Shown here piece after piece: positions 1 to 11,045 of a DNA stretch of 64,000 nucleotides. Positions within the stretch are counted from its first letter, which is position 1; the number at the start of each line of letters is the position of its first letter. The stretch covers positions 1,922,001-1,986,000 of the forward strand of contig NW_027480493.1 of assembly GCF_051401765.1 (NCBI RefSeq), in the 5' to 3' direction. The translations under genes were made by a program, and so were the position numbers. This stretch comes from Calliopsis andreniformis (Eukaryota; Arthropoda; Insecta; Hymenoptera; Andrenidae). The notes beneath the pieces are model-generated. The model had not been told where the DNA came from. It made no database searches and saw only the letters and a list, made by a program, of their open reading frames with translations.

Positions 1-985
1 GGGTTGAGGATTGAGGTTTGAGGAACGAGGATTGAGGATTGAGAATTGAGGACTGAGGATTGACGATTGAGTATTGAATATTGAGGATTGATGACTGAGG
101 ATTGAGGATTGAGGATTGAGGATTGGGTATGAGGATTGAAGAATGAGGATTGACGATTCAGGATTGAGGATTGAGGATTGAAGATTGAGTATTGGGGATT
201 GAAGATTGATGATTGAGGATTGAGGATTGTGGATTGTGGATTGAGTGTTGAGGATTGAAGATTGAGTATTGAGTATTGAAGATTGAGTATTCAGGATTGA
301 AGAGTGAGGATTGAGGATTGAGGCTTGAGGATTGAGGATTGAGGATTGAAGATTGAGGATTGGGGATTCAGGATTGAGGATTGAGGATGACGGCTGAGGG
401 TTGAGGATTGATGTATGAGGAACGAGGATTGAGGATTGAGGATTGAGGACTGCGGATTGACGATTGAGTATTGAAGATTGAGGATCGATGACTGAGGATT
501 GAGGATTGAGGATTGAGGATTGGGTATGAGGGATGAAGAATGAGGATTGACGATTCAGGATTGAGGATTGAGGATTGAAGATTGAGTATTGAGGATTGAA
601 GGTTGATGATTGAGGATTGAGGATTGTGGATTGTGGATTGAGGGTTGAGAATTGAAGATTGAGTATTGAGGATTGAAGATTGAGTATTCAGGATTGAAGA
701 TTGAGGATTGAGGATTGAGGCTTGAGGATTGAGGACTGAGGATTGAATATTGAGGATTGGGGATTGAGGATTGAGGATTGAGGATGACGGCTGAGGGTTG
801 AGGATTGATGTATGAGGAACGAGGATTGAGGATTGAGGATTGAGGACTGCGGATTGACGATTGAGTATTGAAGATTGAGGATTGATGACTGAGGATTGAG
901 GATTGAGGATTGAGGATTGAGGATTGAGGATTGAAGATAGAAGATTGAGTATTTAGGATTGAAGATTGAGGATTGAGGATTGAGG
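1..985. repeat. Left-edge block with 397-bp intermediate repeat
   Basis: The segment starting GGGTTGAGGATTGA recurs at 1, 398 and 795, a 397-bp period (about 56.7 heptamers). Landmarks inside each period are GATGACGGCTGAGG just before the second and third starts, then ATGTATGAGGAACGAGG and GGACTGCGGATTGACG. The whole block matches 6111-7095 (offset 6110) and 8320-9304 (offset 8319) with few differences. It is cut by the window edge. It contains no A box. Confidence 0.85.
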
Positions 986-2280
986 ATTGAAGATTGAGTA
1001 TTGATGATTGAGGATTGAGTATTGAGGATTGAGGATTGAAGATTGAGGTTTGAGGATTGAGGATTGAGAATTGAGGATGAGGACTGAGGGTTGAGTATTG
1101 AGGTTTGAGGAACGAGGATTGAAGATTGAGAATTGAGGACTGAGGATTGACGATTGAGTATTGAGGATTGAGGATTGATGACTAAGGATTGAGGATTGAG
1201 GATTGAGGATTGAGGACTGAAGATTGAGTATTGAGGACTGTGGACTGAGGGTTGAGGATTGAGGTTTGAGAAATGAGGATTGAGGATTGCGTATTGAGGA
1301 TTAAGAATTGAGAATTGAGGGTCCAGGGTTGAAGATAGGAGATTGAGGTTTGAGGATTGTAGATTGAAGATTGAGGACAGAGTGTTGAGGGTAGAGTATT
1401 GCGAACTGATGTTTGGGACGTGAGATTTGAAGATTGATGGTTGAGGATTGTGTATAGAATACTGAGAACTGAGGATTTTCTATTGAGGGCTGAGAATTGA
1501 GGATTGAGGATTGAGGATTGAGGATTGAGGATTGAGGATTGAGGATTGAAGGTTGAGGATTAAGGATTGAATGTTGAGGACTCAGGATTGAGCATTGAGT
1601 ATTATGTACTGATAGTTGAGGGTTGAGTGTTGTGAGTTGAGGATTGAGCATTGAATATTGAGAATTGAAGTTTGAGGAATGAGGATTGAGGATTGATGAT
1701 TGAGGATTGAGGACTGCGGGTTGAGGATTGAGGTTTGAGAATTGAAGATAGACAATTGAATATTGAGGATTGAGGCTTGAGGACTGAGGATTGAGGCTTG
1801 AGGATTGAGGATTGAGGATTGAGGATAGATGGTTGAGGATTGCGGAATGAGGATTGAGGATTGAGTATTGAGGGCCGAGGATTGAAGATTGAAGATCGAG
1901 GACTGAGTATTGAGGATAGAGTGTTGCGAATTGATGTTTGGGAACTGAGATTTGAAGATTGTAGATTGAGGATAGAGTATTGAAAACTGAGAATTGAGGA
2001 TTTTCTATTGAGGGCTGAGAATTGAGGATTGAGGATTGAGGATTGAGGATTGATGGTTGAGGATTCACGATTGACGATTGAGGTTTGAAGATTGAGGATT
2101 GAGGACTGACGATTGAAGATTGAGGACTGAGTACTGAAAACTGAGGATTGTGGATATTATATTGAGGATTGAGGATTGAGTATTGAGGATTGAGGATTGA
2201 GGATTGTGGATTGTGGATTGAGTGTTGAGGATTGAAGATTGAGGATTGAGGATTGAGTTATGAAGATTGAGTATTCATGA
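975..2280. repeat. B element, copy 1 (full length)
   Basis: A long run of uncommon units matches 3482-4762 (offset 2507) and about 9740-11045 (offset 8765). It holds two related boxes with GAGGATTTTCTATTGAGGG, at about 1471 and 1995, the marker GTACTGATAGTTGAGG at 1606, and a third box with GGATATTATATTGAGG near 2150. The - strand reads open over 1301-2068, as it does in the matching parts of the other copies, because stop-making units are absent at the same places. I treat this as shared descent and not as a gene. Confidence 0.85.
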
Positions 2281-3481
2281 CTGGTGATTGAGGATTGAGG
2301 ACTGAGGATTGAGGATTGAGGATTGAAGATTGAGTATTGATGATTGAGGATTGAGGATTGAAGATTGAGTATTCAGGATTGAGGATTGAGGCTTGAGGAT
2401 TGAGGATTGACAATTGAAGATTGAGGATTGAGGATTGAGGATTGCGAATTGAGGATGAGGACTGAGGGTTGAGGATTGAGGTTTGAGGAACGAGGATTGA
2501 GGATTGAGAATTGAGGACTGAGGATTGACGAATGAGTATTGACGATTGGGTATTGAGGATTGAGGATTGAGGATTGAGGATGATTGCTGTGGGCTGAGGA
2601 TTGAGGTATGCGGACTGAGGACTGAGGATTGAGGATTGAGAATTGAGGATTGAGGATTGAGGGTTGAAGATTGAGGATTGGTTATTGAGGATTGAAGAAT
2701 GAGGATTGAGGGTTTAGGGTTGAGGAATGAGGATTGAAGATTGAGTATTCAGGATTGAAGATTGAGGATTGAGGATTGAGGCTTGAGGATTGAGGACTGA
2801 GGATTGAATATTGAGGATTGGGGATTGAGGATTGAGGATTGAGAATAACGCCTGAGGGTTGAGGATTGATGTATGAGGAACGAGGATTGAGGATTGAGGA
2901 TTGAGGACTGCGGATAGACGATTGAGTATTGAAGATTGAGGATTGATGACTGAGGATTGAGGATTGAGGATTGAGGATTGAGGATTGAGGATTGAAGATA
3001 GAAGATTGAGTATTTAGGATTGAAGATTGAGGATTGAGGTTTGAGGATTGAGGATTGAGGAAGGAGGATGAGGGCTGAGGGTTGAGGATTGAGGTTTGAG
3101 TATTGAATACTGAGAATTCAGGATATTCTATGGAGTATTGAGAATTGAGGATTGATGGTTGAGTATTGAGGATTGAGGATTGAGCATTGAGGATTGAAGA
3201 TTGAGGTTTGAGGATTGAGGATTGAGGATTGAGGATTGAGCATTGAGGACTGAAGATTGAGGACTGGGGATTAAGGATTGAAGATTGAGTATTAGGGATT
3301 GGGGATTGGGGATTGAGGATCTAGGATTGGAGATTGATTATTGAGGATTGAAGATTGACGATTGAGGATTGAGGATTGAGAATTGGGAATTGAGGATTGA
3401 GGGTTGACGATCGAGGACGAGGACTGACGGTTGAGGATTGAGGTTTGAGGTTTGATGATTGAGGATTGAGGATTGAGGATT
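2281..3481. repeat. Satellite block between B copies, with first A box
   Basis: The first part (2281 to about 2770) matches 11305 to about 11790 (offset 9024), sharing the rare units GACGAATGAG and GATTGCTGTGGGC. From about 2740 it matches 6790 onward (offset 4049) and about 20600 onward (offset 17861). The first A box of the window has its GAATTC at 3114. Three G runs lie at 3295-3311. A unique GGTTTAGGG variant sits near 2711. Confidence 0.8.
3295..3311 (+). repeat. Triple G-run cluster, copy 1
   Basis: Three G runs (3, 4 and 4) are separated by ATT, followed by ATTGA and GG. Copies lie at 7344-7360, 9553-9569 (third run interrupted as CGGG) and 21155-21172. With only three full runs it does not meet the usual four-run quadruplex rule, though a strand with a two-G fourth run could fold weakly. 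Confidence 0.5.
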
Positions 3482-4762
3482 GAGGATTGAGGATTGAAGA
3501 TTGAGTATTGATGATTGAGGATTGAGTATTGAGGATTGAGGATTGAAGATTGAGGTTTGAGGATTGAGGATTGAGAATTGAGGATGAGGACTGAGGGTTG
3601 AGGATTGAGGTTTGAGGCACGAGGATTGAAGATTGAGAATTGAGGACTGAGGATTGACGATTGAGTATTGAGGATTGAGGATTGATGACTAAGTATTGAG
3701 GATTGAGGATTGAGGATTGAGGACTGAAGATTGAGTATTGAGGACTGTGCACTGAGGGTTGAGGATTGAGGTTTGAGAAATGAGGATTGAGGATTGCGTA
3801 TTGAGGATTAAGAATTGAGAATTGAGGGTCCAGGGTTGAAGATAGAAGATTGAGGTTTGAGGATTGTAGATTGAAGATTGAGGACAGAGTGTTGAGGGTA
3901 GAGTATTGCGAACTGATGTTTGGGACGTGAGATTTGAAGATTGATGGTTGAGGATTGTGTATAGAATACTGAGAACTGAGGATTTTCTATTGAGGGTTGA
4001 GAATTGAGGATTGAGGATTGAGGATTGAGGATTGAGGATTGAGGATTGAGGATTGAAGGTTGAGGATTAAGGATTGAATGTTGAGGACTCAGGATTAAGC
4101 ATTGAGTATTGTGTACTGATAGTTGAGGGTTGAGTGTTGTGAGTTGAGGATTGAGCATTGAATATTGAGAATTGAAGTTTGAGGAATGAGGATTGAGGAT
4201 TGAGGATTGAGGATTGAGGACTGCGGGTTGAGGATTGAGGTTTGAGAATTGAAGATAGACAATTGAATATTGAGGATTGAGGCTTGAGGACTGAGGATTG
4301 AGGCTTGAGGATTGAGGATTGAGGATTGAGGATAGATGGTTGAGGATTGCAGAATGAGGATTGAGGATTGAGTATTGAGGGCCGAGGATTGAAGATTGAA
4401 GATCGAGGACTGAGTATTGAGGATAGAGTGTTGCGAATTGATGTTTGGGAACTGAGATTTGAAGATTGTAGATTGAGGATAGAGTATTGAAAACTGAGAA
4501 TTGAGGATTTTCTATTGAGGGCTGAGAATTGAGGATGGAGGATTGAGGATTGAGGATTGATGGTTGAGGATTCACGATTGACGACTGAGGTTTGAAGATC
4601 GAGGATTGAGGACTGACGATTGAAGATTGAGGACTGAGTACTGAAAACTGAGGATTGTGGATATTATATTGAGGTTTGAGGATTGAGTATTGAGGATTGA
4701 GGATTGAGGATTGTGGATTGTGGATTGAGTGTTGAGGATTGAAGATTGAGGATTGATGACTG
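3482..4762. repeat. B element, copy 2 (full length)
   Basis: Offset 2507 from copy 1, with substitutions such as those near 4103 (GGATTAAGC) and 4584. Boxes lie at about 3978 and 4502, the marker at 4113, and the GGATATTATATTG box near 4657. The match to copy 1 ends near 4762, where copy 1 continues into GAGTTATGAAG and this copy into GATGACTGAGG. That makes 4762 a recombination or deletion junction. The same block recurs at about 20600-22623 (offset 17861). Confidence 0.85.
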
Positions 4763-5494
4763 AGGATTGAGGACCTAGGATTGAGGATTGAAGATTGAGG
4801 ATTGGGTGTTGAGGATTGAAGAATGTGGATAGAGGATTGATTATTGAGGATTGAGGATTGAAGATTGACTATTGAGGGTTGCGGGTTGAAGATTGAGGAT
4901 TGGGTATTGCGGATTGAACATAGAGGATTGAAGATAGAGGATTGGGTGTTGAGGATAGAAGGATGAGGATTGAGGATTGAGGATTGAGGATTGAGGATTG
5001 AGGATTGAAGATTCAGTATTGAGGATTGAAGACTGAGGATTGAGGATTGACGATTGAGGATTGAAGATTGAGTATTGAGGATTGAAGATTAAGGATTGAG
5101 GACTGAGTATTGAGGATTGAGGATTGAGGACTGAGGATTGAGGATTGAGGATTGAGCATTGTGGATTGAAGATTGAGGACTCGGGATTGAGGATTGGTGA
5201 TACAGGATTAAGGATTGAAGATTGGGGATTGAGGATCTAGGATTGGAGATTGATTATTGAGGATTGAAGATTGAGGATTAAGGATTGAGGATTGAGAATT
5301 GAGAATTGAGTGTGAGGACTGAGGGTTGAGGATTTAGGTTTGAGGAGCGAGGATTGAGGATTGAGGATCGAGGACTGCGGATTGACGATTGAGTATTGAA
5401 GATTGAGGATTGATGACTGAGGATTGAGGATTGAGGATTGAGGACTGCGGATTGACGATTGAGTATTGAAGATTGAGGATTGATGACTGAGGAT
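4763..5494. repeat. Mixed satellite block with local variants
   Basis: The region 4763-4935 carries units I did not find elsewhere (GGACCTAGG near 4772, GGATTGAACATAGAGG near 4911). From about 4940 it resembles 27895-28120 and 37195-37410, sharing GGGTGTTGAGGATAGAAGG and GAAGATTCAGTATTG. The end (5320-5490) has two adjacent copies of GGACTGCGGATTGACGATTG about 70 bp apart. No gene is visible. Confidence 0.7.
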
Positions 5495-7703
5495 TGACGA
5501 TTGAGGATTGAGGGTTGAGAATTGAGAGTTGAGGATTGAGGGTCGAGGATTGAGGACGAGGACTGACGGTTGAGGATTGAGGTTTGAGGTTTGATGATTG
5601 AGGATTGAGGGCTGAGGACTGAGGATTGAGGATTGAGGATTGAGCATTGAGGATTGAAGATTGAGGACTGGGGATTGAGGATTGAAGATTGAGGATTAGG
5701 GATTGAGGATTGAGGATTGAGGATTGAAGATTGATTACTGAGGGTTGAGTATTGAGGATTGAGGATTGAAGATTGAGCATTGAGGATTGAGGATAGAGGA
5801 CTGATGATTGAGGATTGAGGATTGAAGATTGAGGGTTGGGCATTGTGGATTGAGGATTGAGGATTGAGAATCGAAGATTGAGTATTGAGGATTGAAGATT
5901 GAGGTTTGAGGATTGAGGATTGAGGATGGAGGACGAGGGCTGTGGGTTGAGGATTGAGGTCTGAGTATTGAATACTGAGAATTCAGGATATTCTATTGAG
6001 TATTGAGAATTGAGGATTGATGGATGAGTATTGAGGATTGAGGATTGAGTATTAAGGGTTGAAGATTGAGGTTTGAGGATTGAGAATTGAGAATTGAGGA
6101 TGAGGAGTGAGGGTTGAGGATTGAGGTTTGAGGAACGAGGATTGAGGATTGAGAATTGAGGACTGAGGATTGACGATTGAGTATTGAATATTGAGGATTG
6201 ATGACTGAGGATTGAGGATTGAGGATTGAGGATTGGGTATGAGGATTGAAGAATGAGGATTGACGATTCAGGATTGAGGATTGAGGATTGAAGATTGAGT
6301 ATTGGGGATTGAAGATTGATGATTGAGGATTGAGGATTGTGGATTGTGGATTGAGTGTTGAGGATTGAAGATTGAGTATTGAGTATTGAAGATTGAGTAT
6401 TCAGGATTGAAGATTGAGGATTGAGGATTGAGGCTTGAGGATTGAGGATTGAGGATTGAAGATTGAGGATTGGGGATTCAGGATTGAGGATTGAGGATGA
6501 CGGCTGAGGGTTGAGGATTGATGTATGAGGAACGAGGATTGAGGATTGAGGATTGAGGACTGCGGATTGACGATTGAGTATTGAAGATTGAGGATCGATG
6601 ACTGAGGATTGAGGATTGAGGATTGAGGATTGGGTATGAGGGATGAAGAATGAGGATTGACGATTCAGGATTGAGGATTGAGGATTGAAGATTGAGTATT
6701 GAGGATTGAAGGTTGATGATTGAGGATTGAGGATTGTGGATTGTGGATTGAGGGTTGAGAATTGAAGATTGAGTATTGAGGATTGAAGATTGAGTATTCA
6801 GGATTGAAGATTGAGGATTGAGGATTGAGGCTTGAGGATTGAGGACTGAGGATTGAATATTGAGGATTGGGGATTGAGGATTGAGTATTGAGGATGACGG
6901 CTGAGGGTTGAGGATTGATGTATGAGGAACGAGGATTGAGGATTGAGGATTGAGGACTGCGGATTGACGATTGAGTATTGAAGATTGAGGATTGATGACT
7001 GAGGATTGAGGATTGAGGATTGAGGATTGAGGATTGAGGATTGAAGATAGAAGATTGAGTATTTAGGATTGAAGATTGAGGATTGAGGTTTGAGGATTGA
7101 GGATTGAGGAAGGAGGATGAGGGCTGAGGGTTGAGGATTGAGGTTTGAGTATTGAATACTGAGAATTCAGGATATTCTATGTAGTATTGGGAATTGAGGA
7201 TTGATGGTTGAGTATTGAGGATTGAGGATTGAGCATTGAGGATTGAAGATTGAGGTTTGAGGATTGAGGATTGAGGATTGAGGATTGAGCATTGAGGACT
7301 GAAGATTGAGGACTGGGGATTAAGGATTGAAGATTGAGTATTAGGGATTGGGGATTGGGGATTGAGGATCTAGGATTGGAGATTGATTATTGAGGATTGA
7401 AGATTGACGATTGAGGATTGAGCATTGAGAATTGAGAATTGAGGATTGAGGGTTGACGATCGAGGACGAGGACTGACGGTTGAGGATTGAGGTTTGAGGT
7501 TTGATGATTGAGGATTGAGGATTGAGGATTGAGGATTGAGGATTGAAGATTGAGTATTGATGATTGAGGATTGAGTATTGAGGATTGAGGATTGAAGATT
7601 GAGGTTTGAGGATTGAGGATTGAGAATTGAGGATGAGGACTGAGGGTTGAGTATTGAGGTTTGAGGAACGAGGATTGAAGATTGAGAATTGAGGACTGAG
7701 GAT
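5495..7703. repeat. 2209-bp tandem duplication, unit 1
   Basis: Landmarks repeat at offset 2209 in unit 2: the A boxes at 5979 and 7163 correspond to 8188 and 9372; GAGGGTTGGGCATTGTGG at 5831 corresponds to 8040. The unit contains 397-bp sub-repeats starting at 6111, 6508 and 6905. Its start is set where the match to unit 2 begins, near GGATTGACGATTGAGG. 2209 is not a multiple of 7, so the unit holds a net register shift. Confidence 0.85.
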
Positions 7704-9912
7704 TGACGATTGAGGATTGAGGATTGAGAATTGAGAGTAGAGGATTGAGGGTCGAGGATTGAGGACGAGGACTGACGGTTGAGGATTGAGGTTTGAGGTT
7801 TGATGATTGAGGATTGAGGGCTGAGGACTGAGGATTGAGGATTGAGGATTGAGCATTGAGGATTGAAGATTGAGGACTGGGGATTGAGGATTGAAGATTG
7901 AGGATTAGGGATTGAGGATTGAGGATTGAGGATTGAAGATTGATTACTGAGGGTTGAGTATTGAGGATTGAGGATTGAAGATTGAGCATTGAGGATTGAG
8001 GATAGAGGACTGATGATTGAGGATTGAGGATTGAAGATTGAGGGTTGGGCATTGTGGATTGAGGATTGAGGATTGAGAATCGAAGATTGAGTATTGAGGA
8101 TTGAAGATTGAGGTTTGAGGATTGAGGATTGAGGATGGAGGACGAGGGCTGTGGGTTGAGGATTGAGGTCTGAGTATTGAATACTGAGAATTCAGGATAT
8201 TCTATTGAGTATTGAGAATTGAGGATTGATGGATGAGTATTGAGGATTGAGGATTGAGTATTGAGGATTGAAGATTGAGGTTTGAGGATTGAGAATTGAG
8301 AATTGAGGATGAGGAGTGAGGGTTGAGGATTGAGGTTTGAGGAACGAGTATTGAGGATTGAGAATTGAGGACTGAGGATTGACGATTGAGTATTGAATAT
8401 TGAGGATTGATGACTGAGGATTGAGGATTGAGGATTGAGGATTGGGTATGAGGATTGAAGAATGAGGATTGACGATTCAGGATTGAGGATTGAGGATTGA
8501 AGATTGAGTATTGGGGATTGAAGATTGATGATTGAGGATTGAGGATTGTGGATTGTGGATTGAGTGTTGAGGATTGAAGATTGAGTATTGAGGATTGAAG
8601 ATTGAGTATTCAGGATTGAAGATTGAGGATTGAGGATTGAGGCTTGAGGATTGAGGATTGAGGATTGAAGATTGAGGATTGGGGATTCAGGATTGAGGAT
8701 TGAGGATGACGGCTGAGGGTTGAGGATTGATGTATGAGGAACGAGGATTGAGGATTGAGGATTGAGGACTGCGGATTGACGATTGAGTATTGAAGATTGA
8801 GGATCGATGACTGAGGATTGAGGATTGAGGATTGAGGATTGGGTATGAGGGATGAAGAATGAGGATTGACGATTCAGGATTGAGGATTGAGGATTGAAGA
8901 TTGAGTATTGAGGATTGAAGGTTGATGATTGAGGATTGAGGATTGTGGATTGTGGATTGAGGGTTGAGAATTGAAGATTGAGTATTGAGGATTGAAGATT
9001 GAGTATTCAGGATTGAAGATTGAGGATTGAGGATTGAGGCTTGAGGATTGAGGACTGAGGATTGAATATTGAGGATTGGGGATTGAGGATTGAGGATTGA
9101 GGATGACGGCTGAGGGTTGAGGATTGATGTATGAGGAACGAGGATTGAGGATTGAGGATTGAGGACTGCGGATTGACGATTGAGTATTGAAGATTGAGGA
9201 TTGATGACTGAGGATTGAGGATTGAGGATTGAGGATTGAGGATTGAGGATTGAAGATAGAAGATTGAGTATTTAGGATTGAAGATTGAGGATTGAGGTTT
9301 GAGGATTGAGGATTGAGGAAGGAGGATGAGGGCTGAGGGTTGAGGATTGAGGTTTGAGTATTGAATACTGAGAATTCAGGATATTCTATGGAGTATTGGG
9401 AATTGAGGATTGATGGTTGAGTATTGAGGATTGAGGATTGAGCATTGAGGATTGAAGATTGAGGTTTGAGGATTGAGGATTGAGGATTGAGGATTGAGCA
9501 TTGAGGACTGAAGATTGAAGACTGGGGATTAAGGATTGAAGATTGAGTATTAGGGATTGGGGATTCGGGATTGAGGATCTAGGATTGGAGATTGATTATT
9601 GAGGATTGAAGATTGACGATTGAGGATTGAGCATTGAGAATTGAGAATTGAGGATTGAGGGTTGACGATCGAGGACGAGGACTGACGGTTGAGGATTGAG
9701 GTTTGAGGTTTGATGATTGAGGATTGAGGATTGAGGATTGAGGATTGAGGATTGAAGATTGAGTATTGATGATTGAGGATTGAGTATTGAGGATTGAGGA
9801 TTGAAGATTGAGGTTTGAGGATTGAGGATTGAGAATTGAGGATGAGGACTGAGGGTTGAGTATTGAGGTTTGAGGAACGAGGATTGAAGATTGAGAATTG
9901 AGGACTGAGGAT
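7704..9912. repeat. 2209-bp tandem duplication, unit 2
   Basis: Near-copy of 5495-7703 with scattered substitutions, for example GAGTATTGAGG near 8346 where unit 1 has GAGGATTGAGG. The A boxes are at 8188 and 9372; 397-bp sub-repeats start at 8320, 8717 and 9114. The right end runs into B element copy 3 without a break in the 7-bp register. The G-run block at 9553 carries a C in its third run. Confidence 0.85.
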
Positions 9913-11045
9913 TGACGATTGAGTATTGAGGATTGAGGATTGATGACTAAGGATTGAGGATTGAGGATTGAGGATTGAGGACTGAAGATTGAGTATTGAG
10001 GACTGTGGACTGAGGGTTGAGGATTGAGGTTTGAGAAATGAGGATTGAGGATTGCGTATTGAGGATTAAGAATTGAGAATTGAGGGTCCAGGGTTGAAGA
10101 TAGGAGATTGAGGTTTGAGGATTGTAGATTGAAGATTGAGGACAGAGTGTTGAGGGTAGAGTATTGCGAACTGATGTTTGGGACGTGAGATTTGAAGATT
10201 GATGGTTGAGGATTGTGTATAGAATACTGAGAACTGAGGATTTTCTGTTGAGGGCTGAGAATTGAGGATTGAGGATTGAGGATTGAGGATTGAGGATTGA
10301 GGATTGAGGATTGAAGGTTGAGGATTAAGGATTGAATGTTGAGGACTCAGGATTGAGCATTGAGTATTGTGTACTGATAGTTGAGGGTTGAGTGTTGTGA
10401 GTTGAGGATTGAGCATTGAATATTGAGAATTGAAGTTTGAGGAATGAGGATTGAGGATTGATGATTGAGGATTGAGGACTGCGGGTTGAGGATTGAGGTT
10501 TGAGAATTGAAGATAGACAATTGAATATTGAGGATTGAGGCTTGAGGACTGAGGATTGAGGCTTGAGGATTGAGGATTGAGGATTGAGGATAGATGGTTG
10601 AGGATTGCGGAATGAGGGTTGAGGATTGAGTATTGAGGGCCGAGGATTGAAGATTGAAGTTCGAGGACTGAGTATTGAGGATAGAGTGTTGCGAATTGAT
10701 GTTTGGGAACTGAGATTTGAAGATTGTAGATTGAGGATAGAGTATTGAAAACTGAGAATTGAGGATTTTCTATTGAGGGCTGAGAATTGAGGATTGAGGA
10801 TTGAGGATTGAGGATTGATGGTTGAGGATTCACGATTGACGATTGAGGTTTGAAGATTGAGGATTGAGGACTGACGATTGAAGATTGAGGACTGAGTACT
10901 GAAAACTGAGGATTGTGAATATTATATTGAGGATTGAGGATTGAGTATTGAGGATTGAGGATTGAGGATTGTGGATTGTGGATTGAGTGTTGAGGATTGA
11001 AGATTGAGGATTGAGGATTGAGTTATGAATATTGAGTATTCATGA
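9740..11045. repeat. B element, copy 3 (full length)
   Basis: Matches copy 1 at offset 8765. The first box, near 10236, reads TTTTCTGTTG instead of TTTTCTATTG; the second is near 10760. The marker is at 10371. The GGATATTATATTG box near 10917 has GTGAATATTATATTG. It continues into GAGTTATGAATATTG like copy 1 and unlike copy 2. It overlaps the last 170 bp of the second 2209-bp unit, which shows that the two duplications are nested. Confidence 0.82.

Noticed and set aside
28..330. CRISPR-like array of short direct repeats
   Set aside because: There are no unique spacers. The 'spacers' are the same heptamers, and the unit is 7 bp.
1301..2068. Conserved 255-codon - strand frames (also 3808-4575, 10066-10833) as a gene family
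   Set aside because: The similarity is explained by block duplication of the DNA. The fourth copy is broken into 21182-21850 and 21900-22436 by a single substitution, and others are shortened freely.
2149..2170. GATATTATATTGAGG as a TATA-type promoter
   Set aside because: It is an in-register variant of the box family with no gene downstream, and AT-rich variants are expected in a degenerate repeat.
3114..3135. A box as a known CENP-B box
   Set aside because: It lacks the TTCG and CGGG core bases of the CENP-B motif; any role in centromere binding would be new and is unsupported.
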